Assembly: GCF_000988205.1 (NCBI RefSeq)
Contig: NZ_LAYQ01000019.1
Span: forward strand, 1 to 64,000
Direction of reading: 5' to 3'
DNA from: Corynebacterium minutissimum
Lineage (GTDB): Bacteria; Actinomycetota; Actinomycetes; Mycobacteriales; Mycobacteriaceae
DNA length: 64,000 nucleotides
Shown: positions 28,652 to 39,137 of the stretch, in pieces
Position numbering within the stretch: the first letter of the stretch is position 1
Layout: each line of letters opens with the position of its first letter
Position numbers and translations under genes: made by a program
The notes under the pieces: model-generated
Told to the model about the DNA's origin: nothing
Databases searched by the model: none
What the model saw: the letters and a program-made list of their open reading frames with translations, nothing else

Positions 28652-31600
28652 TTAGTTGGTGGGGATACCCACCAGGGTGGCCTCCTTCAGCGTGACGGAA
28701 CCGGACTTGGGCATGTCAGTGAAGAGGATGAGGGCGCCGTCGAAGGCCGCCGACTTCTTCTTCAGCTCGATGTCCTGGCGCGCGCTAGTCAGGGTGCCGT
28801 GCGCGAGTTCGGTGAGCGTGCCGGATTCCGGATCCGTGGGATCGAAATCCTTGGTATCCACCCCGTAGACCACGTACTTCGCACCGATGGAATCCTCCTG
28901 CTTTAGCGGTAGCACGTGCAGCTGCGTGGGCTTGTCAATGCTGAGCAGAAGTCCGGATTCTGCTTCCTTCGTGGTCCATTCGCCCGTGACCTCCTTGCCC
29001 TCCGGAACGGACGTGCTCTTGACGTCCTTGAACAAGACCGGCGGGACGTTGGGGAACGTGGCCTCCGTCGAGGCTTCGCTCTTGGTCACCACCGGGGAAG
29101 TCTTTTCGTTACCCACCTGGGAGAGGATCCACACGCTCAGCGCGGCCATCGCCACGACGAAGAGGGTGGCAAGAACGCCCAGCACGATGGTGCCGGAGCC
29201 CGAGTAGCCGCGGCCGCCGAAGCCCGGTGCGGGGCTCGGATCCTCCTTGCGCGGGGTTTCCTCCACTGGAACCTGGAGGGTTTCCTCGCCCTCTTCGCCA
29301 TCGCCGGCGAAGGCCGCCAGGCGGTGAGCGATGTCCTCGAGATCGGAGTCCTCGCCCTCTTCGGCATCGGCAGCAATCTCCTGCAGCACCTCCGGGGTGG
29401 GCTTGGTGGACTCCACGAGGAGCGAGATGGCGGAGGCCAGCGCCGAGCGGTCCGTCTCCTCATCGTTGCTGTGCAGTACCGCGGGGAAGGCCAGCGTGGC
29501 AACGCCCTCGGTGGAAATGCGGATGCGGTTGCGGTTCTCAATACCCAGCACGAGGTCCGCCGCGTGGGCGGCGGCCGTGGTGCGCACCAGCGGTACCAAG
29601 GCGTGGGCCACGGCGCGCGGATCGAGGTCCTTGTCTTCCGACACCGTCTTCAACGAGGTGCCCTCGACCCAGTCCGCCACGACGAGGCAGCCCTGGCGGT
29701 AGGACAGGATATCGATGTTCTCCGCCACGGCATCCAGCTCCATTTCCGCCAGGCGGCGCGTGGCGCGGGAGACCTCTGCGGAGCGGCGGGCGGCCACGGC
29801 CGGGGTGGCCGGAGCCATGGGTGCCTCGCCCGTGGTGTCCACGAAGGTCAGCGATACCAGGCGTCCGGTGGCCTGCTCGCGGGCCTTCCAGAAGCGGGTA
29901 CCCGCGGCAGAGCCGTAGTCCTTGAGGAGACGGAAGCGGCCATCGGAGACCGGGGCGCCCGGCACCAGGCGTGGACCGCGGACGATACCGGCGGACATCG
30001 GCGGTGGTACCGGCGAGGAGTTGAAGGCATCCACGCTGAAGATGGGCTGGAACTCCAGCTGCTCCGGGGCTTCGACCTCGATGGCCTCGGCATGCTCGAT
30101 CTTGATGATGCGGGACATGCCCGGAATGCGCTGCAGCTGGCGGCCCAGGTTGATGACCTCCGGAAGACTGGAGCGCGAGAGTACGATGCCGGTCACGATC
30201 ACGAAGACCAGGCCTACAACGGCGAGCTTGAGCAGGTACACAAACGGCGGCACCTGTGCCGGGAGGACGAGGTTGATGCCGTAGTTGATGGCGTAGGAAA
30301 CGACCAGACCCACGATTGAGGCCAGCACTGACCAGATAGTCGTCGCGATGACCGCGCGGCCACCCAGGCTGCCCAGCTTGCGCTTGAGCAGGAAGCCACC
30401 GATGACCGCGCCGGCCACGAAGCCGAAGCCGTTGGCCGTACCCAGCAGGATGACCACGCGCTCCGGGGAGTCCGCCACGTGCGGGGCCAGCAAGGAAAGC
30501 ACCACCTTGGTCAGCGTGATGCCGGCGATGATGAACGTCGGCGTCCACGCTTCCTCACGGGCGTAGAATACGCGCAGGTGCAGCAGCACCAGGGCGTACG
30601 GGATGAGGGTGAAGGCGGAGAAGCTCAGCGTGAGGCCGAGCAGCTCGGCCGCGTCGGCGTCGAAGGCGCCGTACTGGAAGAGGCCGCGGGCAATCGGGAT
30701 GCCGAAGCCCGTCATGAAGATGACGATCGGAATCAGGGCGATAAACGTCAGCTTCGTGCCCAGCGTGAGATCCCGAACCACGGCCTTGACGTCACCGTCC
30801 GCGGCGTTGCGGGACAGTCGCGGCATAATCGCGGTCAGCAGGGTGACACCGATGACGCCGTAGGGCACCTGCAAGAGCAGCCACGCCTGCTGGTAGGTAA
30901 AGGGCGCGCCGTCGTCCGCATGCGCCGCCACGCGGGAGGTGATGACGTAACCCAGCTGGGAAATCGCCACATAGGCCACGATGGCCAACGCCATCCCACC
31001 GAACTGTTTAAGGCGGTCATCCAAGCCCCATAGTGGCTTGAGGTTGATGCCTGCCTTCTTGAGGTACGGGAACAAGATGAGGCATTGCACCACGACGCCC
31101 GCCGTGGTACCAAGCGCCAAGAGCAGCACGTGCCCGTCCGTGATCGGCGAGGGCGCATTGGGATGTAGGCTGCCCGGCACCAGCTGATAGGCCACGAGCA
31201 CCGAGATCGAGATGATGTTATTGACCACCGGCGCCCACGCGCCCGGCCCGAAGATGTTCTTGGTGTTGAGCACCGCTTGGAAGAGCGCGAAGAGCCCGTA
31301 GAAGAAGATCTGCGGTAGCAGCAAATAGGCAAAGGAGGTGGCCTGCACGGCGTTGACCTTGCCGTCCTCCGGCAACATCATGCGCGTGAGCTGCGGGGCA
31401 AAGATGCAGGAGAGCACCGTGATCGTTGCCAGCAGGGAGAAGGCTAGCGTGAAGAGGCGGCGGACGAAGGCCTCGCCGCGGTCGGAGTCTTCCTTCTCCG
31501 CGCGTACGAGCACTGGCACGACGAGCGAGGTGAGCACCGCGCCCAGCACGATCTCCGTGATGAGGTTGGGCAGCTGGTTCGCCGTGGTGAAAGCGGAAGA

Positions 31601-31894
31601 AATGGCGGGGCCGAGCGACGAGCCGATGAGAACGTTGCGGATGAATCCCGTGATGCGGGAGATCATCGTCGCGATGGCCATCGAACCGGTGGCGCGCACA
31701 ACGGCGCGGTCGGAGTTCTCTTCGCCGGGGGACTCACTCGGGGCCGAGGCAGACTTGCCCTTCAGTCCCGAACGGTCCTCGAGTTCGTCGTCGACAGCAA
31801 CGACGCCGCTCGGCGCGCGCTTTTCCGGGACCGGTGCCGGCGGCGAGGGCGTCACAATGCGTCGACGGGCACCAGACATAGGTTCATGTGTCAT
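28652..31894 (-). CDS. murJ: MurJ lipid II flippase with pseudokinase-like extension
   Basis: 1080 aa. Residues about 60-580 carry the MVF domain with 14 spans, including RITGFIRNVLIGSSLG. They are followed by a kinase-like cytoplasmic domain (about 650-850) that lacks the VAIK lysine and HRD/DFG motifs, then a membrane span (GTIVLGVLATLFVVAMAALS, about 925-945) and an external domain. The same layout occurs in M. tuberculosis Rv3910, where the pseudokinase binds FhaA when phosphorylated. It flips lipid-linked peptidoglycan precursor. An acidic patch separates the pseudokinase from the last span. Confidence 0.93.
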   Translation of the reverse strand: MTHEPMSGARRRIVTPSPPAPVPEKRAPSGVVAVDDELEDRSGLKGKSASAPSESPGEENSDRAVVRATGSMAIATMISRITGFIRNVLIGSSLGPAISSAFTTANQLPNLITEIVLGAVLTSLVVPVLVRAEKEDSDRGEAFVRRLFTLAFSLLATITVLSCIFAPQLTRMMLPEDGKVNAVQATSFAYLLLPQIFFYGLFALFQAVLNTKNIFGPGAWAPVVNNIISISVLVAYQLVPGSLHPNAPSPITDGHVLLLALGTTAGVVVQCLILFPYLKKAGINLKPLWGLDDRLKQFGGMALAIVAYVAISQLGYVITSRVAAHADDGAPFTYQQAWLLLQVPYGVIGVTLLTAIMPRLSRNAADGDVKAVVRDLTLGTKLTFIALIPIVIFMTGFGIPIARGLFQYGAFDADAAELLGLTLSFSAFTLIPYALVLLHLRVFYAREEAWTPTFIIAGITLTKVVLSLLAPHVADSPERVVILLGTANGFGFVAGAVIGGFLLKRKLGSLGGRAVIATTIWSVLASIVGLVVSYAINYGINLVLPAQVPPFVYLLKLAVVGLVFVIVTGIVLSRSSLPEVINLGRQLQRIPGMSRIIKIEHAEAIEVEAPEQLEFQPIFSVDAFNSSPVPPPMSAGIVRGPRLVPGAPVSDGRFRLLKDYGSAAGTRFWKAREQATGRLVSLTFVDTTGEAPMAPATPAVAARRSAEVSRATRRLAEMELDAVAENIDILSYRQGCLVVADWVEGTSLKTVSEDKDLDPRAVAHALVPLVRTTAAAHAADLVLGIENRNRIRISTEGVATLAFPAVLHSNDEETDRSALASAISLLVESTKPTPEVLQEIAADAEEGEDSDLEDIAHRLAAFAGDGEEGEETLQVPVEETPRKEDPSPAPGFGGRGYSGSGTIVLGVLATLFVVAMAALSVWILSQVGNEKTSPVVTKSEASTEATFPNVPPVLFKDVKSTSVPEGKEVTGEWTTKEAESGLLLSIDKPTQLHVLPLKQEDSIGAKYVVYGVDTKDFDPTDPESGTLTELAHGTLTSARQDIELKKKSAAFDGALILFTDMPKSGSVTLKEATLVGIPTN

Positions 31895-31903
31895 AGAGAA
31901 AAA

Positions 31904-34045
31904 CTATCCGTGAGACTTCTTTTTCTTCCGCTTACCCAGCCGGAACAGTGCGGCAAGGACGAGGGCGAGCGCGGCGATCGCGCCGACTCCATAGACGCTA
32001 ACGATACCGGCGCGCGTCTGCACCGTGATGTCGATTGGATCCGAAATGAGGTGCTCAGATGGTGTTGCTAGCCACAGGCGCAGCGACATCTGGTCAACGT
32101 CGCTCGGCAGGTCAGCGGTCATGGACACGGTAATGGATCCCTTGGCCGGAATGTGAATCAAGTCCTGCGTGTTCAAGGTGGCGCCGTCGGGGGCATCGTA
32201 GGCCAGGTGGGCGTCGACAGGCAGCGGCAGGCCGTTCTCCGCCACGATGAGCAGCGGCGATGACTCCGAAACGCGGGTATACACGTTGCCCGGCGGGATG
32301 AGGGAGACGGAGGCGCGGAGCTCGCGCAGCATATTCGCGTTCTTCTCCAGCCGCGCCCGGCTCTGCTTCACCGAGGGCGTGAAACCGTGCAGGCTGGAGC
32401 GGTCGGTAGCGCTCAGCGCCGTGAGCAGATCGTGGCGCAGGGGCGCCGTGAAGCTATAGCGCGTCATGGCGATGCCTGGATCATTAACCATGATGGACAT
32501 CAGCTCGTCGGTATAGCGCGCCTGCTGTGTCACCTGCGTGATCTCGGCGTCGTGAAACGCCGCGGGATCTGGATACGGGCTGCCGGGGGTACCGCTGCCC
32601 TCCTCCACATCTAGCGCGGTGACGGGGCGCGGCTGGAGGCGCCCAGAATCAAGGAGCCTCTGCGCTGCTTCCATCACCGCACGCGCGGCGGCTGGGTCCT
32701 GGTAGTTCGGCAACTTGGCCACGGTCTCCTCTTGTGCGGACGCCACGCTTATCGACGCCCCCGCCGTCAGCGCCCGCGCCTGCTCCGAATCCATGGAAAA
32801 GTCATAGCGCAGCTCCGGGTTGGAGTACCCGGTGGTCTGTGGTTTCGAGCCGGTTTGGGCTAAGAGTGCGCCGAGGGAAGCATCGAAGGTGGCGGCCTTG
32901 CCTGCCCATTCGGAGTTATCCGCTACCAGCAGCGGGACTGGCATTGCGTGCTCGCTTGTCCCGGAGGCCGGCGCGGTCAGTGGCGTGCTGAGCGGGGCGC
33001 CGAGGATGCGCTCGATGGTGGCCGCGCCCTGCTCGACGGCCTCGTGGGTGAGCCACTCGTTTCCTACCTGGGCCACGGCGTCGGTGTCTGCGTTGGCCCA
33101 CGGCATGAGCATGCGGCAGTCCACCTTTTTCAGTTTCTCCAGCCACGCGGCGGCGTCTTGGGCACCCGCGCCCGGTTCACCGCGATCGGAATCGGACTGG
33201 GTGAACCAGGAATCGCGCAGGCGGGTGGGGCGTTTGGCGATAGAGGGGCGGGTCTCGTTGACGGTGTAGCCGGCGGACATGCGGTCGGCGGCGTCGACAA
33301 GCGCGGGGTCCAAGGCCACGCAGCCGGAGCCGTGCAGATCATGCTTCAGGTAGGCATCGAGCAGCTGATCGAGGCGCCCGCCCGGCGAGAGCTGCTCTGC
33401 CAGCTGCTCGCTTTCTAAGATGAGCTCCTCGCCGCCGGTATCACCTGGAACCACGTCCACTTGGGCGGTGATGGGATAGACCAGGGAAAAGGAATGCTCG
33501 CCCTCCTCTTCGGCATCCGGCTCTTCTCCTTGGAAATCCAGGATCGTCCGCTCCTCCGCGAAACTGGCCGCTTGGCCGTCGCGGGTGCCGGTCAAGGTAA
33601 ACAGGAGCGGGTACGCGCCGGGCTCCGTGATGGCCAGGGTCGAGTCCTCCCCCAGAGCGGTGGGCACCTTGACGGTGACGTCGCGGCTCTCCCCCGGTTG
33701 GAGCGTCCCTGCGCCGAGCGAGGCCCCATAATAAGGAAAGGATCCTGCGGCCAGCTCTTGGCGGGCCTGCGTAGTGGAGGTCACGGCAGTGCTGCGGCGG
33801 GAGGTGATCTGAAGATCATCAACGGCGCTCTCGGTTGGGTTGTGGATGCGCAGCTGCAGCTCCAGCGTCTCCCCTACCCGCGCCTCGCTCGCGCTGAGCA
33901 GGCTCAGCTCCAGCTCATCAGGTCCGCGGGAGCCGAGCCAGTAGTGGGAGTCGGTGATCCCAGTATCGAGGGTTTCCGCCTGGGCCACGGGGACGGTGCA
34001 GCCCACCGCCAAGGCCGCGATGGCCGCCGCTGCGCGCCAGCTCAC
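31904..34045 (-). CDS. DUF6049 family secreted/membrane protein (Rv3909 homologue)
   Basis: 713 aa from GTG 34045, which overlaps the NUDIX stop; the longer frame is inside the NUDIX gene. Signal peptide ([21 protein letters not shown]), large extracellular part with two Ig-like strands-rich areas, and a C-terminal span ([20 protein letters not shown]) followed by [12 protein letters not shown]. The family always sits next to murJ in actinobacteria, so a role in cell-wall assembly is inferred. The molecular function is unknown. Confidence 0.8.
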   Translation of the reverse strand: MSWRAAAAIAALAVGCTVPVAQAETLDTGITDSHYWLGSRGPDELELSLLSASEARVGETLELQLRIHNPTESAVDDLQITSRRSTAVTSTTQARQELAAGSFPYYGASLGAGTLQPGESRDVTVKVPTALGEDSTLAITEPGAYPLLFTLTGTRDGQAASFAEERTILDFQGEEPDAEEEGEHSFSLVYPITAQVDVVPGDTGGEELILESEQLAEQLSPGGRLDQLLDAYLKHDLHGSGCVALDPALVDAADRMSAGYTVNETRPSIAKRPTRLRDSWFTQSDSDRGEPGAGAQDAAAWLEKLKKVDCRMLMPWANADTDAVAQVGNEWLTHEAVEQGAATIERILGAPLSTPLTAPASGTSEHAMPVPLLVADNSEWAGKAATFDASLGALLAQTGSKPQTTGYSNPELRYDFSMDSEQARALTAGASISVASAQEETVAKLPNYQDPAAARAVMEAAQRLLDSGRLQPRPVTALDVEEGSGTPGSPYPDPAAFHDAEITQVTQQARYTDELMSIMVNDPGIAMTRYSFTAPLRHDLLTALSATDRSSLHGFTPSVKQSRARLEKNANMLRELRASVSLIPPGNVYTRVSESSPLLIVAENGLPLPVDAHLAYDAPDGATLNTQDLIHIPAKGSITVSMTADLPSDVDQMSLRLWLATPSEHLISDPIDITVQTRAGIVSVYGVGAIAALALVLAALFRLGKRKKKKSHG

Positions 34046-34644
34046 CGCGGGGTCGCCTTTCCTTCGGCAGCTTCCTTTCGCGCGAGATCCGGAAGAAGGT
34101 CGTGGGCGATGCGCGCCAGCTTGCGCTCGTCGGCATAGGCCAGGTGCTCGATGAGCTCGGAGACCGGGATCCAGGACACCTCCGTGACCTCCGGGTCCTC
34201 GTCGTTCATGATGCCATCGACAAAACGCAGCAGGTGATGGTGCACGGTCTTGTGAATGCGCACGCCATCGGAGACGAACCAATAATCAATCATGCCCAGG
34301 TCCGCGAAGACCTCGCCGTGGATGCCGGTCTCCTCCCAGACCTCGCGCTCGGCGGTCAGCTCCTTGGCTTCGCCGTTTTCCACATGTCCCTTCGGCATGG
34401 ACCACAGCAGGCGCCCGCGGCGGTCCAGCCTGCCGATGAGCGCCACATAGATCTGTGAGAGGTCTACGTTGCCGTCCTCGTCGACGGCCTCCGCCAATCC
34501 GGACACGACGAGTCCGCCCGCGGACGTCTCATCCCGCGTGGTCATGCGGTTGGTGGACGTGCGCTGGGGGCGTCCCGTGCGGTGGTTCCGGTGGCCCGCG
34601 CCCCGCCGGCGGCGGCGCTTGGACCCTGGCGTGTTCTTAGTCAT
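34042..34644 (-). CDS. NUDIX hydrolase (MutT4-like)
   Basis: 200 aa. A basic N-terminal tail ([15 protein letters not shown]) precedes the Nudix domain. The Nudix box [23 protein letters not shown] is complete (GX5EX7REUXEEXGU). It hydrolyses nucleoside-diphosphate-X substrates; the exact one is unknown. Rv3908 (mutT4) has the same place. It is the first gene of the NUDIX-DUF6049-murJ transcription unit, diverging from the CCA gene by 28 bp. Confidence 0.88.
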   Translation of the reverse strand: MTKNTPGSKRRRRRGAGHRNHRTGRPQRTSTNRMTTRDETSAGGLVVSGLAEAVDEDGNVDLSQIYVALIGRLDRRGRLLWSMPKGHVENGEAKELTAEREVWEETGIHGEVFADLGMIDYWFVSDGVRIHKTVHHHLLRFVDGIMNDEDPEVTEVSWIPVSELIEHLAYADERKLARIAHDLLPDLARKEAAEGKATPR

Positions 34645-34659
34645 CCCTGCTAATCGTAG

Positions 34660-34665
34660 TAGACT
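34660..34665 (+). promoter_or_regulatory. candidate leaderless -10 element of the CCA gene
   Basis: TAGACT followed by 7 nt and the GTG at 34673; no ribosome site is seen. It lies in the 28-bp divergent gap with the NUDIX gene. Confidence 0.55.
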
Positions 34666-34672
34666 TCGATCC

Positions 34673-36106
34673 GTGAATTTTCAGGACACTCAGCTAATCG
34701 GCGTTCTCGCCCGCGCGGACGCCACCGTCGCCCGGCTCAGTGGCCTCTTAAGCGGCCTGGTGGAACGCTTTGCGCTTCACGACGCCCCCCTCTACCTCGT
34801 CGGCGGCTCCGTCCGCGACGCGCTGCTCGGCCGCCTGGGCAACGATCTCGACTTCACCACCCCGGCCCGGCCCGACGTGGTCTATTCCATCCTCGAGGAG
34901 TGGGCGGAGACGGTGTGGGATACCGGCATTGACTTCGGCACGGTCTCGGCGGCCTATAAGGGCCAGCAGATCGAGATCACCACGTTCCGCTCAGATAGCT
35001 ATGACGGGCAGTCCCGCAACCCCGAGGTCATGTACGGCGATACCCTCGAGGGCGATCTCGTGCGCCGCGATTTCAAGGTCAACGCCATGGCCATCGAGCT
35101 GCGGCCCGACGGCACCCGCGAATTCCACGATCCGATGGGCGGTCTCGAGGACTTGGCGAATCGCATCCTCGATACCCCAGATGCGCCGGAGATTTCCTTC
35201 CACGATGATCCTCTCCGCATGCTCCGTGCTGCGCGTTTTGCGGCGCAGTTGGAGTTTGACGTCGCCCAGCGCGTGCGCGATGCCATGACCGACATGGCGG
35301 GCGAAATCCAGCGCATCACCGTGGAGCGCGTGCAGGTGGAGCTCAACAAGCTCATCTGCGGTGTCGCGCCGTGGAAGGGTATTGACCTGCTCGTTGACTC
35401 CGGGATTGCTGATTATGTTTTTCCGGAGATCCCGGCGTTGCGCATGGCTCCCGACGAGCACGCGCAGCACAAGGACGTGTACGCGCACTCGCTGACCGTA
35501 CTGCGCCAAGCCATGGAGCAGGAGGAAGACGGTCCCGATCTCATTCTTCGGTGGGCCGCCCTGCTCCATGACATTGGCAAGCCGGATACCCGCGATACCA
35601 CCGACGGCAAGGTGAGCTTCCACCACCACGAGGTGGTGGGCGCGAAGCTCACCCGTAAGCGCCTGCGCAAGTTGAAGTTCCCCAAGGCGACGACCGAGGA
35701 TATTGGCCAGCTGGTCTACCTCCACATGCGTTTCCATGGTTTCGGCGATGGCCAGTGGACCGATTCCGCTGTGCGCCGCTACGTCACCGATGCCGGCGAT
35801 CTCCTTCCGCGCCTGCACAAGCTCGTTCGCGCTGACTGCACCACCCGTAATGAGCGCAAGGCCCGCCGCCTGCAGCGCACCTACGATCAGTTGGAGGAGC
35901 GCATCGCGGATATCGCCGCCAAGGAGGATCTTGCACGCGTGCGCCCGGATCTCGATGGCAACGAGATCATGGAGATCCTCGGCCTTGAGCCCGGCCCCGA
36001 AGTGGGCCAGGCCTGGTCTTACCTCAAGGAGCTCCGCCTCGAAGAGGGGCCCCTCGAGCGCGAGGTGGCTATTGCGAAGCTGCGCGAGTGGTGGAATTCT
36101 AGATAG
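34673..36106 (+). CDS. cca: CCA tRNA nucleotidyltransferase
   Basis: 477 aa from GTG 34673. Nucleotidyltransferase motif [14 protein letters not shown] and the metal-binding [20 protein letters not shown] phosphohydrolase domain with LLHDIGKP and HHHEVVG. It adds or repairs CCA ends of tRNA. That matters here because the two tRNA-Ala genes have no encoded CCA. The name pcnA is used for the same gene in Mycobacterium. Convincing leaderless start: TAGACT-N7-GTG. Confidence 0.93.
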   Translation: MNFQDTQLIGVLARADATVARLSGLLSGLVERFALHDAPLYLVGGSVRDALLGRLGNDLDFTTPARPDVVYSILEEWAETVWDTGIDFGTVSAAYKGQQIEITTFRSDSYDGQSRNPEVMYGDTLEGDLVRRDFKVNAMAIELRPDGTREFHDPMGGLEDLANRILDTPDAPEISFHDDPLRMLRAARFAAQLEFDVAQRVRDAMTDMAGEIQRITVERVQVELNKLICGVAPWKGIDLLVDSGIADYVFPEIPALRMAPDEHAQHKDVYAHSLTVLRQAMEQEEDGPDLILRWAALLHDIGKPDTRDTTDGKVSFHHHEVVGAKLTRKRLRKLKFPKATTEDIGQLVYLHMRFHGFGDGQWTDSAVRRYVTDAGDLLPRLHKLVRADCTTRNERKARRLQRTYDQLEERIADIAAKEDLARVRPDLDGNEIMEILGLEPGPEVGQAWSYLKELRLEEGPLEREVAIAKLREWWNSR

Positions 36107-36108
36107 GG

Positions 36109-36708
36109 ATGTACGCAGACAGACTTTTCAACGCCCTCGAGCGCAATGATCCCGCCCCTGGCCAGCTCCTTGTGGCGGCGCCCGACACTCTCACGCCCCA
36201 CTACAACCGTTCCGTCATTCTGATCACGGAGCAGCACGCCGGGCGCACGTATGGCGTGGATCTAACCAACCGCTCCGAGGTCGCCCTCTTCAACGTCTTG
36301 CCGGAATGGGTACCCGTAGCGGCCAAGCCGCAGGCCCTCTATATCGGCGGCCCGCACAACCAGCAAGCGGCCATCGGTGTGGCGCTGACCCGCCAGGGCG
36401 TGGACATTGAGAAAGAGCCTTCGCTGAATCGCCTCGCCCCGCGCGTGGCGCTCGTCGATCTGCGCGTGAGCCCGGAGGACGTCGCCGATCTGGTGGAGGG
36501 CATGCGCTTCTTCGCCGGTTTCTTTGAGTGGGGACCGGGCGAGCTGGACGAGGAAATTGACCGCGGCGAGTGGTACGTGGCCCCCGCCCTGCCCCAGGAC
36601 GTGGTCTCCTCAGGCTCGACCGATACGTGGTCGGACGTCATGCGCCGCCAAGCCATGCCCCTGCCGCTGTTTGCAACCTTCCCGCGCTACATCGATGAAG
36701 ATAATTAG
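36109..36708 (+). CDS. YqgE/AlgH family protein
   Basis: 199 aa. PGQLLVAAPDTL...FNRSV-type start (PHYNRSVILI), GGPHNQQAAIGV and the WGPGELDEEIDRGEWYV signature of UPF0301. Cytoplasmic; function unsettled. It starts 2 bp after the CCA gene, so it is cotranscribed. Confidence 0.9.
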   Translation: MYADRLFNALERNDPAPGQLLVAAPDTLTPHYNRSVILITEQHAGRTYGVDLTNRSEVALFNVLPEWVPVAAKPQALYIGGPHNQQAAIGVALTRQGVDIEKEPSLNRLAPRVALVDLRVSPEDVADLVEGMRFFAGFFEWGPGELDEEIDRGEWYVAPALPQDVVSSGSTDTWSDVMRRQAMPLPLFATFPRYIDEDN

Positions 36709-36730
36709 AGCTCTTCGCCTCTCCCTGCGC

Positions 36731-36736
36731 TAACAT
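36731..36736 (+). promoter_or_regulatory. candidate leaderless -10 element of azlC
   Basis: TAACAT with a 7-nt gap to ATG 36744; no ribosome site. Confidence 0.5.
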
Positions 36737-36743
36737 CTCTGCC

Positions 36744-37460
36744 ATGCGCGCGGAGATCATCAAGGCTATACGGACTTGCATGCCCATCGCCGTGGGTGTG
36801 GTGCCGCTGGGCCTTGCCTTCGGCGTGCTCATGGTCCAGACCGGCTTCGACTGGTGGTGGACCCCTATCTTTTCCATCGTTATTTACGCTGGCTCGATGG
36901 AGTTTCTTGCTATTTCCATGGTGACCGGCGGCGTGACGCCCGCTGTCGCCGCGCTCACGGGTTTCATGGTCAACTTCCGGCACATCTTTTATGGATTGAC
37001 CTTCCCGCGCGATCAGATTTCGGTGCGCCTCGGCCGCGCCTATTCCACGTACGCGCTTACCGACGAATCCTATGCCGTCCTCTCCGCCTTTCCCCGAGAC
37101 TCTCGCCCAAGTGGCGCCTTCGTCTTCACGGTGCAGTTGTACTGCCAAGTGCTGTGGGTCGGTTCCGGCATCGTCGGCGCGGTGGCCGGTCAGGCAATCC
37201 CGCCCTCTGTGAAGGGACTGGAGTTCGCCCTTATTGCGCTGTTCATCGTCCTTGCCATCGATTCCTTCCAGAACAACAAGGACTACTCGCTTCCGCTGTC
37301 TGCCGCGGTGCTCGGGATTCTCGCGGGCTTCTTGTTTCCTGGTCAGCTTCTTATGGTGGCGCTGTCCGCCTACTTTGTGTTGCTCGTGGTGCGCTACCTC
37401 TCTCCGCGTATCGATAACGCACTGATTCTGCGGAGGGAGGCGTCATGCCAGCCGGAGTAA
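36744..37460 (+). CDS. AzlC family branched-chain amino acid exporter, large subunit
   Basis: 238 aa. Hydrophobic with about seven spans; MPIAVGVVPLGLAFGVLM, FSIVIYAGSMEFLAIS and the FRHIFYGLTF motif identify AzlC (BrnF type). With the AzlD-like partner it exports branched-chain amino acids or methionine in C. glutamicum. It overlaps azlD by 16 bp. A divergent lrp gene, as found next to C. glutamicum brnFE, is not present, so this may be a paralogue. Confidence 0.88.
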   Translation: MRAEIIKAIRTCMPIAVGVVPLGLAFGVLMVQTGFDWWWTPIFSIVIYAGSMEFLAISMVTGGVTPAVAALTGFMVNFRHIFYGLTFPRDQISVRLGRAYSTYALTDESYAVLSAFPRDSRPSGAFVFTVQLYCQVLWVGSGIVGAVAGQAIPPSVKGLEFALIALFIVLAIDSFQNNKDYSLPLSAAVLGILAGFLFPGQLLMVALSAYFVLLVVRYLSPRIDNALILRREASCQPE

Positions 37461-37777
37461 CCTTAGCCAGCATCGTCGCCGTGTTGATCCCCGTCGGGAT
37501 TGTGACCGTCGTGCTGCGTTGGCTTCCCTTCGCCTTCGTGAAGGCCCTGAAGGGTAGCAAGTTCATCAGCATGCTCGGGTTCACCATGCCGGTCGGCGTG
37601 ATGACAGTTCTGGTGGTCTATACCTTATTCGGCCAAGCCCGCGATACGGGAAGCATTGTTGCTCCCCTCGTAGCCGCCGCTGTGACCGCCGCGTTGCACC
37701 TGTGGCGCCGCAATTCCGGCCTTTCCATCTTCGGCGGGACGGCCTTCTATATGCTGCTGGTGAATCTCGTTCTGTAA
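37445..37777 (+). CDS. AzlD family branched-chain amino acid exporter, small subunit
   Basis: 110 aa, four hydrophobic segments. The LRWLPFAFVKALKGSKFISMLG block is the AzlD (BrnE) pattern. Overlaps azlC, so translation is coupled. Confidence 0.86.
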   Translation: MPAGVTLASIVAVLIPVGIVTVVLRWLPFAFVKALKGSKFISMLGFTMPVGVMTVLVVYTLFGQARDTGSIVAPLVAAAVTAALHLWRRNSGLSIFGGTAFYMLLVNLVL

Positions 37778-37787
37778 CGCGGGTGCT

Positions 37788-38096
37788 CTAAATGTCGCCG
37801 AATAGCGCGATAGCCTCGGTCCACAGGGAGTGGAACTGGAAGGCGTCGATAAGCTCGGCGTCGATGTCGGGGAACGTGTCGTAGGTATCGGGGTGCGGCA
37901 CTACTTGCTGTGGGATGTTGGCGTCACCCACCGAGGCGGTCGGCGTTGCGGCGCCGACGATGGCGTCATTCGGCGCGAGGGCAATCATGCGCAACATGGA
38001 GCACGCCTCGTTGCTGATTTCCTCGAGTTCCGCGATGTGGATGGCGGTGCCGACCTCTGGGACAGTCATGGTGGTGCGAACGTAAAGCTTTTTCAT
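37788..38096 (-). CDS. conserved hypothetical protein
   Basis: 102 aa, acidic and soluble, no signal peptide. It has a small N-terminal strand region (KLYVRTTMTVPEVGTAIHIA) and a C-terminal FPDIDAELIDAFQFHSLW. I do not recognise the family. A TAGAGT hexamer lies 8 nt before ATG 38096, inside the end of the upstream transporter gene, so a leaderless transcript of its own is possible. Confidence 0.55.
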   Translation of the reverse strand: MKKLYVRTTMTVPEVGTAIHIAELEEISNEACSMLRMIALAPNDAIVGAATPTASVGDANIPQQVVPHPDTYDTFPDIDAELIDAFQFHSLWTEAIALFGDI

Positions 38097-38102
38097 GTGG
38101 TC

Positions 38103-39062
38103 TCACTCTACCCGCGAATAGCGAGCCGCCATAGACGCGCAAATCATCAATTGCACCTGGTGGTAGATCATGAGCGGGAGGATGAGAAGCCCCAAAGACG
38201 TGCCACCCGAGGCGAAGATCACCGAGGCCATGGGCAGACCCGTGGCGAGGGACTTTTTCGAACCGCAGAACTGGATGGCGATGGTGTCCTCCCTGTCGAA
38301 GCCCAGCTTTTTGCTCACGACCTTGGTGAGCCACAGCATGAAGAAGACGAATGCAGTTGAGAACACAATCTGGAACAGAATCTGCCAGACGCTAATTGAC
38401 GCCCAAATCCCGTCGACCATCCCCTTCGAAAAGGCCGCGTAAACAACCATCGCGATGGAGCCGCGGTCCACCACTTTGGTGGCTTTGCTGGCTGCGACTT
38501 TTCCTACCCATTTTCTGGTGAGTTGCCCGAGCACGAAAGGCAGAAGCAGAAGCACGGAAATCTCTAGGAAGACGGAGCTATCGATGTGGATGCCGTCGCC
38601 GGCACCCATGAGCGCCATGACAAGTAGGGGCGTGAGAAAGACGCCGGCCAGATTCGATGCGGACGCGGAGACAATTGCGCCGGGAACGTTTCCGCGCGCG
38701 ATGGACGTGAAGGCTACCGATGATTGGACCGTTGATGGAACTAAGGTGAGGTAAAGAATGCCTAGGTATAGATCGGTTGGGATGAAAGCCGTGAGCGGAC
38801 GGAGTGCGAGACCGATGATCGGATACACCACGAAGGTAAAGACCAAGATGGTCAGATGGAGTTTCCAATGCTTGACGCCGTTGATCGCCTCGCGCGTCGA
38901 CAGCCGGGCTCCGTAGAGAAAGAAGAGGACGGCAATTGCGATGTTCGTGAGGACGTCGAAGGTATCTGCAAAGCTGCCTCGCGCGGGAAGAACGATGGCG
39001 ACCGCAACGGCGCAGAGGATGAGAACAATGAGGGGATCGAGTCTTTTGAGGCGCTCAAGCAT
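38103..39062 (-). CDS. SLC10-like (bile acid:sodium symporter family) transporter
   Basis: 319 aa, about ten spans. SLC10A7/YfeH-type blocks: LYGARLSTREAINGVKHW, TLVPSTVQSSVAFTSIARGN, CGSKKSLATGLPMASVIF. The substrate is unknown; bile acids are unlikely in this organism. It ends 6 bp before the hypothetical gene on the same strand; its start is next to a parS site. Confidence 0.85.
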   Translation of the reverse strand: MLERLKRLDPLIVLILCAVAVAIVLPARGSFADTFDVLTNIAIAVLFFLYGARLSTREAINGVKHWKLHLTILVFTFVVYPIIGLALRPLTAFIPTDLYLGILYLTLVPSTVQSSVAFTSIARGNVPGAIVSASASNLAGVFLTPLLVMALMGAGDGIHIDSSVFLEISVLLLLPFVLGQLTRKWVGKVAASKATKVVDRGSIAMVVYAAFSKGMVDGIWASISVWQILFQIVFSTAFVFFMLWLTKVVSKKLGFDREDTIAIQFCGSKKSLATGLPMASVIFASGGTSLGLLILPLMIYHQVQLMICASMAARYSRVE

Positions 39063-39087
39063 ATAACAGAGTGTAGACGCCCCTCAA

Positions 39088-39103
39088 GGTTTCACGTGAA
39101 ACA
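39088..39103. promoter_or_regulatory. parS site 1
   Basis: GTTTCACGTGAAAC (39089-39102) is a perfect palindrome, the ParB-loading sequence, in the promoter area of the SLC10-like gene. Confidence 0.92.
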
Positions 39104-39137
39104 TCTTTTCAGCCGCCAGAGCTCCTGGGGATGTTCT

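Noticed and set aside
28916-30319. 467-aa open frame opposite murJ
   Set aside because: Antisense of the GC-rich pseudokinase region, no motif.
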